A DNA stretch of 64,000 nt from Aphanocapsa lilacina HA4352-LM1 (GTDB lineage Bacteria; Cyanobacteriota; Cyanobacteriia; Gloeobacterales; Gloeobacteraceae), in contig JAHHGR010000003.1 of assembly GCA_019359725.1 (NCBI GenBank), positions 62,001 to 126,000 on the forward strand, given 5' to 3'. Below are positions 58,270 through 64,000 of the stretch, piece after piece. The position numbers and the translations under genes were made by a program. The notes beneath the pieces are model-generated. The model was not told the origin of the DNA. It ran no database searches and saw only the letters and a list, made by a program, of their open reading frames with translations. The number at the start of each line of letters is the position of its first letter. The first letter of the stretch is position 1.

Positions 58270-59937
58270 ATGGCTAAACCGGCAATGCTGACGATCGACG
58301 ACGATCCTGAGGTTTTGCAGGCGGTGGGGCGCGACCTGCAAAGCAAATATGGCGGCCGGTTTCGGGTATTGCGGGCCGATTCGGGCGCCTCGGCTCTGGC
58401 CACGCTCAAACAGCTGCAACTGCGCAACCAGCCGGTGGCGCTGTTTCTGGTCGACCAGCGCATGCCCCAGATGAGCGGTGTCGAATTTCTCGAACAGGCG
58501 CTGCCGCTATTTCCGGAAGCGAAGCGGGTGTTGCTCACCGCCTACGCCGACACCGACGCCGCCATCCGCGCCATCAACAGCGTGCGCACCGACTACTATC
58601 TGCTCAAACCCTGGGATCCGCCCGAGGAAAGGCTCTACCCGGTGCTCGACGACTTGCTCGATGACTGGCTTGCCAACCACAAGCCGCCCTTCGAAGGCAT
58701 CCGGGTCGTGGGCAACCGCTGGTCGCCCCAGTCCCACCGGGTCAAAGATTTTCTGGCCCGCCAGCAGGTGCCCTACCAGTGGCTCGATCTCGAAATCCAA
58801 CCGGAGGCACAGCAGTTGCTCGCCGCCGCCGGGGACGATCAGGTGCACCTGCCGCTGGTGGTCTTTGCGGACGGCTCGCGCCTGGCGCAGCCAACCAACG
58901 CCGAGATTGCTCAGAAATTAGGGCTGCGCACCCGGGCGGAGCGGCCTTTTTATGACCTGATGATCGTGGGGGGTGGTCCGGCGGGGCTCGCGGCGGCGGT
59001 CTACGGCGCTTCGGAGGGCCTCAGCACCGTGATGGTCGAGCGCCAGGCGCCGGGGGGGCAGGCGGGGTCCAGCTCGCGCATCGAGAATTATTTGGGCTTT
59101 CCGGTGGGCCTGAGCGGCGCGGATCTGGCCCGGCGGGCGGTGGCGCAGGCGCGCCGCTTCGGCGTCGAGATTCTCACTCCCCAGGAGGCGACCAGCATCC
59201 GCATCGAACCGCCCTACCGGGTGGTCACCCTGGCGGACGGCAGCGAAGTGAGCTGCCACGCCCTTTTGATCGCCACCGGGGTGTCCTACCGCAAACTGGA
59301 GGTGCCGGGGGCAGAGGCGCTCACCGGGGCCGGGGTTTACTACGGAGCCGCCCAGACCGAGGCGCTCGCCTGCAGCAATGAAGATGTCTTTGTCGTGGGC
59401 GGGGCCAACTCCGCCGGCCAGGCCGCTGTCTACTTCGCGCGCTACGCGAGGCAGGTGACGATGCTGGTGCGTGGCGAATCGCTCACCGCGAGCATGTCGC
59501 AGTACCTCATCGAGCAAATCGCCCAGACCGAAAATATTGCCGTGCGCACCCGCACCAGCGTCACGGCCGTCAAGGGCGAAGCGAACCTGGAGGCGATTAC
59601 CATCCACGACGACGCCACCGGCGAAACCCAGACGCTGAGTTCCAATTCGCTATTTATCTTTATTGGAGCGGCCCCCAACACCGACTGGCTCGCCGGTGTC
59701 GTCGAGCGCGACGAGCGCGGATTTATCCTGGCTGGCCCTGAGCTGGTGCGCGAGCGGCGCCGCCCGCGCGGCTGGACGCTCGATCGCGACCCGTTTTTGC
59801 TTGAGACCAGCGTGCCGGGCATCTTCGTGGCGGGCGACGTGCGCTGCAAATCGGTCAAGCGGGTGGCTTCCGGGGTGGGCGAAGGCTCGATCGCCGTGCA
59901 GTTTATTCATCAGTACCTGAGCAAGGTGGGCACCTGA
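58270..59937 (+). CDS. Response regulator fused to thioredoxin-reductase-like flavoprotein
   Basis: 555 residues. Receiver domain 1-125 (TIDDDPEVLQAVG, Asp in LFLVDQRMPQMSG, Lys in LLKPWDP), a thioredoxin/glutaredoxin-like stretch (about 130-220, SPQSHRVKDFLARQQVPYQW), then a TrxR module: FAD site IVGGGPAGLAAAVYG, GGQAGSSSRIENYLGFP and NADPH site FVVGGANSAGQAAV. The redox-active CxxC of classical reductases, expected near residue 360, is replaced by YYGAAQTEALAC, so it cannot reduce thioredoxin in the usual way. The C-terminal GDVRCKSVKRVASGVGEGS is normal. AGGAG is 3 nt before the ATG. Confidence 0.9.
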   Translation: MAKPAMLTIDDDPEVLQAVGRDLQSKYGGRFRVLRADSGASALATLKQLQLRNQPVALFLVDQRMPQMSGVEFLEQALPLFPEAKRVLLTAYADTDAAIRAINSVRTDYYLLKPWDPPEERLYPVLDDLLDDWLANHKPPFEGIRVVGNRWSPQSHRVKDFLARQQVPYQWLDLEIQPEAQQLLAAAGDDQVHLPLVVFADGSRLAQPTNAEIAQKLGLRTRAERPFYDLMIVGGGPAGLAAAVYGASEGLSTVMVERQAPGGQAGSSSRIENYLGFPVGLSGADLARRAVAQARRFGVEILTPQEATSIRIEPPYRVVTLADGSEVSCHALLIATGVSYRKLEVPGAEALTGAGVYYGAAQTEALACSNEDVFVVGGANSAGQAAVYFARYARQVTMLVRGESLTASMSQYLIEQIAQTENIAVRTRTSVTAVKGEANLEAITIHDDATGETQTLSSNSLFIFIGAAPNTDWLAGVVERDERGFILAGPELVRERRRPRGWTLDRDPFLLETSVPGIFVAGDVRCKSVKRVASGVGEGSIAVQFIHQYLSKVGT

Positions 59938-60145
59938 GGCGGGCGCAGAAGCGCTCCAGCCACCGAATACCAAAACCAACCAGTTCCAGCGCTTCGAACA
60001 GGAACGACTCCGCCGCTGCAAGGCGACTCTGACGCCCGCAGCCCGAGGCCAGGTAATCGCTGGCAACGGGTTGTAGCCACCAGTTGATGATACCGGCGGT
60101 TGCGGACAAACCGAACACCGCGATCCGTCCAGAGGATACTTGCAC

Positions 60146-60802
60146 TCAGCGCTGGAGATCGATTGGTCCGCTGGCAAGCTGTGCCATGCGCTCCCGGATG
60201 GCGAGCCTGGCTCTTTGCAGAGCTTTTGGATCATCAAACAGCTGAAAGGCCCAGTTGGCACCCATGCCGAGGGCGTGGATCTCAAAGGCCAGTTGCGCCG
60301 GTTCAAGGTCGGCAGGCAGTTCGCCCAGCTCCTGCGCTTCGCGGATCCGCCGCTCCAAATTCCCAAGCCAGTAGCCCATAAACAGCGCCAGCTTCTCGCG
60401 CACAGGGCCGGGGCGGCTGTCGAACTCAGTTGAGATCGCCATAAAAAAGCAGCCCCCCGCAAACACCCTGCGCTCGATATAGCCCAGCCAGGCGTCGCAC
60501 AGTTGCTCCAGGGCGGCCAGCCCCCGGCTTTCGGGCGAGAGGCGCTCCAGCACTTCGGCTGAGAAAATCGCCCGCGCCTGCTCGATAATCGCCAGTTGCA
60601 GTTTGGTGAGCGAGCCGAAGTGGGCAAACAGTCCGCTCTTGCTGCGGCCCAGTTCGGCGGCAAGGTGGCCAATCGAAAGATTTTCCAGTCCCTCCACCGA
60701 AGCGAGTTGCGCCGCAGTGTGCAAAATCTCTTCGCGCGTCTTTTCCCCACGGGCCGTGGCTCGTTTGTGGGAGAAAGCGGCGTTCCCTTTGTCGGCTGCC
60801 AC
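60146..60802 (-). CDS. TetR-family transcriptional regulator
   Basis: 218 residues. The N-terminal helix-turn-helix reads EEILHTAAQLASVEGLENLS, then IGHLAAELGRSKSGLFAHFG, the recognition helix of TetR proteins. The C-terminal half is an all-helical ligand-binding domain with FAGGCFFMAIS and ALGMGANWAF. It follows devC on the same strand by 93 nt and may control the devB operon through the palindrome at 63214. A minus-strand frame at 59903-60145 just downstream (FGLSATAGIINWWLQPVA) may or may not be a gene. Confidence 0.88.
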   Translation of the reverse strand: MAADKGNAAFSHKRATARGEKTREEILHTAAQLASVEGLENLSIGHLAAELGRSKSGLFAHFGSLTKLQLAIIEQARAIFSAEVLERLSPESRGLAALEQLCDAWLGYIERRVFAGGCFFMAISTEFDSRPGPVREKLALFMGYWLGNLERRIREAQELGELPADLEPAQLAFEIHALGMGANWAFQLFDDPKALQRARLAIRERMAQLASGPIDLQR

Positions 60803-60881
60803 GGGCGTTGCTCCTAAAGCGCTTGTTGGTTGCCTCGAAACCGCCGTTCGGCTGAAAACTTTGCCGGGCAGCCGTTTTTAT

Positions 60882-60895
60882 CCTGACACCTGCTC
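60882..60895. repeat. Heptanucleotide repeat at the devC stop codon
   Basis: CCTGACA and CCTGCTC abut the TAG of devC on its 3' side. The arrangement is the same as at the metH stop (CCTGACACCTG). Confidence 0.5.
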
Positions 60896-62055
60896 TAGAA
60901 AATATCGGCCGGATCGGCATCGCGCAACTTGCGCACGGCGATGGCTCCGGATAAAAAGCACATTGCGAAGGTGAGCCCCAAAACCAGCAGGCTTCTGTCC
61001 ACCACCATAAACAACGGCAGCAATGTAGCGCTGCGGGTCAGTTCGTAAAGTCCCCAGGCAATGGCGAGTCCCGGCACAAAGCCCAGGGCCGCCAGGATCA
61101 AAGCCGACTGAAAGACCACCCCTAGAAAGTAGCCGTCGCCGTAGCCGATCGCCTTGAGGGTGGCGTACTCGGCCAGGTGCTCGGCGACGTCGGTGTAGAG
61201 CACCTGATAGACAATGATCGAGCCCACCACAAAACCCATGATCGCCCCCAGAGTAAAAGTGAAGCCAATGGGCGTGCTGGTGTTCCAGTAGTTCACTTCA
61301 AAGTCTTTGTACTCCTGCTTGGTGAGCACCCGCACGTTCCCCGGCAGGCGCGCGCGCAGATCCGCGAGTACCCGGGCGGTGTCGGCACCCGGCACCAGTC
61401 GGATAAGACCGATATCGATGAGCCCTTTGGTGCGGCGCTTGCCGAAGATGCGCAGGAAGTTCTGGTCGCTGGTGATGAGGTGGCCGTCCGAGCCGAAGGT
61501 GACCCCCAGGGTGACCAGGCCGCGCACGGTGACCCGCCGCTCGTCCACCTCGGTCACCACTGCGCCCCGCCGCTCGATAAGCCTGGGGACCGGTCCATAT
61601 TCCGAGCGCGACCCCCGGTCGAACAAAACCGTGTCCGGTTGTTTGAGCAACGTGCGCTGCTCGGCCACGCCGGGAAGGGCAAAGACGGGCTCGCTCGGAT
61701 TAAAGCCGTAAACTCGGATATTGCGGGTGATGCGTGTTTCGGGATTGCGCCAGAGGGCGGATTCGACGTAGACGGGGCTGACGGAGGCCACCCCCTGAGT
61801 CCCCAGAGCCTGGTATAGCGTGCGCTCCGAAAATTGCTCCATGGCAATCAGCGCCACCGAGCGCGGGCTAATCAGGATGATTTCGCCCTGCAGGCCGCTA
61901 TGCATGCCGACCGCCGAGTCGAACAGGGCGGAGCGAAAGCCCATCTGCATAAACATCAGCACCACGGCGAAGGTGATCCCCGAGACGCCCACCAGCAGGC
62001 GGGTGCGTTCGCGCCGCAGTTGCAGCCAGGCCAGAGGCATCCGGATCCTAACCAT
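60895..62055 (-). CDS. devC: DevC-like ABC exporter permease
   Basis: 386 residues with an N-terminal membrane segment (RLLVGVSGITFAVVLMFMQM), a large periplasmic-side domain and three C-terminal segments (about 270-375), the FtsX/MacB-like layout. GFRSALFDSAVGMHSGLQGE and FNPSEPVFALPGV are typical of cyanobacterial DevC, which with DevB and the DevA ATPase exports glycolipids or other envelope material. Start overlaps the end of devB by 8 nt. No DevA ATPase follows: the next gene is the TetR regulator, so the ATPase must be elsewhere or be supplied by another system. Confidence 0.88.
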   Translation of the reverse strand: MVRIRMPLAWLQLRRERTRLLVGVSGITFAVVLMFMQMGFRSALFDSAVGMHSGLQGEIILISPRSVALIAMEQFSERTLYQALGTQGVASVSPVYVESALWRNPETRITRNIRVYGFNPSEPVFALPGVAEQRTLLKQPDTVLFDRGSRSEYGPVPRLIERRGAVVTEVDERRVTVRGLVTLGVTFGSDGHLITSDQNFLRIFGKRRTKGLIDIGLIRLVPGADTARVLADLRARLPGNVRVLTKQEYKDFEVNYWNTSTPIGFTFTLGAIMGFVVGSIIVYQVLYTDVAEHLAEYATLKAIGYGDGYFLGVVFQSALILAALGFVPGLAIAWGLYELTRSATLLPLFMVVDRSLLVLGLTFAMCFLSGAIAVRKLRDADPADIF

Positions 62056-63166
62056 CGATGGCCACCTCGATTTTGAGGTTGGTCAGATCCGCCACCCGGC
62101 CGCTGTCGGCCGGGTCCAGACGAATGCGCACCTCCGCCACCCGCGCGTCGACATCGGCGGCCGGGTCGGTGTCGAGAACGTCTTTTTTGCCGATGAGCGG
62201 CGCGATCCGGTAGACCGTTCCTTGCAATCGGCCGAAAAAGGCGCCATTGAGACTGCGGACGCTAGCCTTTTGGCCGATCCGCAGGCGGGACAGGTCGTCC
62301 TCGTAAACCTCGGCCACCGCCTCCATCCGCTCGGTGCGCCCCATCTCGGCGATAGGCTCGCCGCTTACCATTTCGCCGGGGCGGGTACGGATTTTGAGAA
62401 TGCGGCCGTCCTGCAGGGCCCGCACGTAGGCGGTATCCAGTTCGGCGCGCGCGCGCGCCTCAGCTGCCCGCGCCGCCGCAATTTCGGCAGCAGCGGCGCG
62501 CAGATCCGTCGGGCGCACCTCGGCGATGGCGACCAGGGCCGAGCGGGCCTGCTGCAGTTGCCCGTTCAGGGTCTCGACCACCAGGCGTTTGTCGTCAAGC
62601 TGCGAAGCGGAAATCGCCCCGGTGTCGTGAAGGGCCTCGAAGCGCTGCAACTCCCTTTGGGCAATGCGCAGCTCCGCCGCCAGCCGGGCAATCGCCGAGC
62701 GCTGCGCGCCTAGATCTCCCGCTTTCGCTCCGGCCTGTACCTGGGCTAGGCGGGCCTGGGCCACCTGCACCTGCCGGGAGGTCTGGGCAAGGGCCGCCGC
62801 GAGCCGATCGCGCCTGTCGAGCACAGCCACCACCTGGCCCCGGCGTACCTGCTGCCCCTCCTCGACCCGCACTTGCGCCACACGCGCCCCCTCCAAAAAG
62901 GTCGGCGCCGAGAGGGCAATCACCTGCCCCTCGGGTTCCAGCCGTCCCAGGGATGTCACGGCTTTCGGGGCAGCGGGCACCTGTGGCCGAACTGCCGGGG
63001 CGGGCGCGGGCTGGAGGAACTGCCGGATGCCGATAGCACCTCCGAGCACCAATAGGGTCAGAGCTATCCCGACAAGCCAGGCACCCGTACGCCACGGGGG
63101 CCGCCGCTTTGGAGCGAGCGGCGGTGGCACTGCGGAGGCATCGATGAGCGGTTTTTGGGTCTGCAT
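62048..63166 (-). CDS. devB: DevB-like membrane fusion (HlyD) protein
   Basis: 372 residues. One membrane anchor (about residues 26-50, AWLVGIALTLLVLGGAIGIR), then a biotinyl-lipoyl-like strand region (TSLGRLEPEGQVIALSAPTF, VAQVRVEEGQQVRRGQVVAV), a long Ala/Arg/Gln-rich coiled-coil hairpin (about 110-240) and a C-terminal barrel half (RTRPGEMVSGEPIAEMGRTE). Periplasmic adaptor linking the DevC permease to an outer-membrane channel. The ATG at 63166 fits the homologous length; the frame's upstream extension is unconserved. A perfect palindrome lies 48 nt upstream. Confidence 0.88.
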   Translation of the reverse strand: MQTQKPLIDASAVPPPLAPKRRPPWRTGAWLVGIALTLLVLGGAIGIRQFLQPAPAPAVRPQVPAAPKAVTSLGRLEPEGQVIALSAPTFLEGARVAQVRVEEGQQVRRGQVVAVLDRRDRLAAALAQTSRQVQVAQARLAQVQAGAKAGDLGAQRSAIARLAAELRIAQRELQRFEALHDTGAISASQLDDKRLVVETLNGQLQQARSALVAIAEVRPTDLRAAAAEIAAARAAEARARAELDTAYVRALQDGRILKIRTRPGEMVSGEPIAEMGRTERMEAVAEVYEDDLSRLRIGQKASVRSLNGAFFGRLQGTVYRIAPLIGKKDVLDTDPAADVDARVAEVRIRLDPADSGRVADLTNLKIEVAIDG

Positions 63167-63556
63167 GGGTGCGGCCTCGATCGCTAAATAGTACTTCTGT
63201 GGACCAGAATAGCACGAACGTTCGTATTTTTTATCCCGTGCGCTCGCCGCTTTTCCCCGCTGTCGGCAGCCAACTACTACAATGACGTCAACTCTGTGGA
63301 GCAAGTGGCTCTGCCGACCGCAGCATGGGCGAGTACTGCCGCGATATCTGGAAAACCTGTGGGGTTGATGTCGAGCTAAATGAATAGTCCGCGCTAGAAT
63401 TGATCGCACCGGACGACCCGGATTCAAGACAGAAAATAGCACTGTCTATACCGCGTCGAAATAAACTCATTTTTGAATCCAAATCGCCCGCCAGTGGTGC
63501 CGGGGATAGGAACGGATTGTGCGCGTAATCTCTGCCTCAGGTCAATGGAGGTAGCG
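63167..63556. other. Divergent promoter region between devB and the flavoprotein gene
   Basis: 390 nt with the palindrome ACGAACGTTCGT (63214-63225) and no credible gene. On the minus strand a TATTCT follows the palindrome and could be the devB -10. GGAGG at 63547-63551 is the ribosome-binding site of the plus-strand gene. Confidence 0.5.
63214..63225. promoter_or_regulatory. Perfect 12-bp palindrome upstream of devB, candidate TetR operator
   Basis: ACGAACGTTCGT is an exact dyad, of a size and form common in TetR-family operators. It lies 48 nt before the devB start, just upstream of a TATTCT on that strand. The TetR-type gene is in the same strand run (60146-60802). Binding is inferred only. 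Confidence 0.5.
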
Positions 63557-64000
63557 ATGGAAAATTTCGATTTTGTCGTACTCGGAGCGGGGCTAGGAGG
63601 ACTCTCGGCGGCCGCCTGCCTTACCCGCCAGGGATACCGCGTCGCCGTCCTCGAACAACACTATCTACCCGGCGGCTGCTGTCACACCTTCGACTACGGG
63701 GACTACCGCTTTTGTGCCGATGTGCACTATGTTTCCCAGTGCGCTCCGGGGCAGACCATCGGTCAGTTTCTGCGCCATATCGACCGGCAAATCGAATTTA
63801 ACTCCCTCGATCCCGAGTGCATCGACCGCGTGGTGACGCCGGAGGCCGACTTTGCCATTCCCCTCGGTTGGGAGCGGTTGCGCGAGCGGCTCATTGCGAC
63901 CTTTCCCGAGGAGACCGCCGCCATCCGTCGCTACTGCGATGCGATTAGCGGGTTGCACGAGGAGATGCGCGCACTGCTGCGCGAAGTCAACTGGTTCGAT
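63557..64000 (+). CDS. FAD-dependent carotenoid isomerase/phytoene desaturase-like protein, 3' end cut
   Basis: The first 148 codons of a flavoprotein run off the window. The N-terminus has the dinucleotide fingerprint VVLGAGLGGLSAAACLTRQG with an acidic residue ending the next strand (AVLEQHY), followed by LPGGCCHTFDYGDYRFCADV, where GGCCHT and HYVSQ resemble carotene isomerase (CrtH/CrtISO) and retinol saturase-like enzymes. GGAGG is 5 nt before the ATG at 63557. The exact substrate needs the missing part; phytoene/zeta-carotene handling or a related polyene reaction is likely. Confidence 0.75.
   Translation, partial: MENFDFVVLGAGLGGLSAAACLTRQGYRVAVLEQHYLPGGCCHTFDYGDYRFCADVHYVSQCAPGQTIGQFLRHIDRQIEFNSLDPECIDRVVTPEADFAIPLGWERLRERLIATFPEETAAIRRYCDAISGLHEEMRALLREVNWFD

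Noticed and set aside
59903-60145. Minus-strand 80-codon frame after the TetR gene
   Set aside because: Some protein-like composition (INWWLQPVASDYLA), but it overlaps the end of the flavoprotein gene, has no ribosome-binding site and no recognised family; left unassigned.

Overview
The window is GC-rich bacterial DNA that reads as a cyanobacterium, most likely Gloeobacter or a close relative (inference from gene content and composition, not a database match). Supporting genes are a CpcS/CpeS-type phycobiliprotein lyase, NDH-1 subunit B, DUF4327, DevB/DevC-like exporter parts, a DnaB helicase with an intein in its P-loop, and heptanucleotide short tandem repeats at gene ends. Genes are densely packed on both strands. 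There is one tRNA, tRNA-Ala(GGC), and no rRNA or CRISPR array.

Layout. 1-12.7 kb is housekeeping: glutamate dehydrogenase (cut by the left edge), a ribbon-helix-helix regulator, an FAD oxidoreductase coupled to ilvH, an orphan ParD-like antitoxin, speA, lipA, groES-groEL behind a CIRCE element, class I fructose-bisphosphate aldolase, a bilin lyase and exported proteins of unknown role. 13.0-19.8 kb is accessory and the most interesting part: a 1720-residue caspase/STAND ATPase/14-blade WD40 protein, a 68-codon ORF behind a perfect AGGAGG that overlaps its end, and a radical SAM/SPASM peptide maturase. Base composition changes abruptly inside this cassette. 19.8-22.4 kb is a tight DUF427, FG-GAP/ASPIC and ABC-ATPase run that ends against a fragment of an amino-acid permease.

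22.7-28.9 kb is a minus-strand cation-related group: CPA1-type antiporter, TrkA-C-like membrane protein, small ORFs, KdpE and KdpD, with no kdpFABC present. 29-36 kb holds dxr, a cyanobacterial membrane protein of unknown role, a TPR protein, a type IV pilin and intein-split dnaB. 36-50 kb holds isoaspartyl peptidase, an oligopeptide-binding lipoprotein, a TrmJ-like methylase, a broken AraC gene among inverted repeats, a ferredoxin-reductase-like flavoprotein, tRNA-Ala, a GT9 glycosyltransferase, a DnaJ-like chaperone, an aminotransferase, a Uma2 protein, ruvB, ndhB and an RmlD-like reductase. 50-64 kb holds a receiver-histidine kinase, comM, metH, an IS relic, a TacA/TacT-like toxin-antitoxin pair, a receiver-thioredoxin-reductase fusion, a TetR regulator, devC/devB-like genes and the start of a carotenoid-isomerase-like flavoprotein.

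How genes may work together (inference): the caspase-STAND protein looks like a sensor/effector whose WD40 propellers sense and whose caspase acts, with the small ORF as candidate substrate of the maturase. KdpDE may control the adjacent cation genes. The TetR protein may act on an exact 12-bp palindrome upstream of devB. All functional statements rest on reading motifs by eye; no search or alignment was run.
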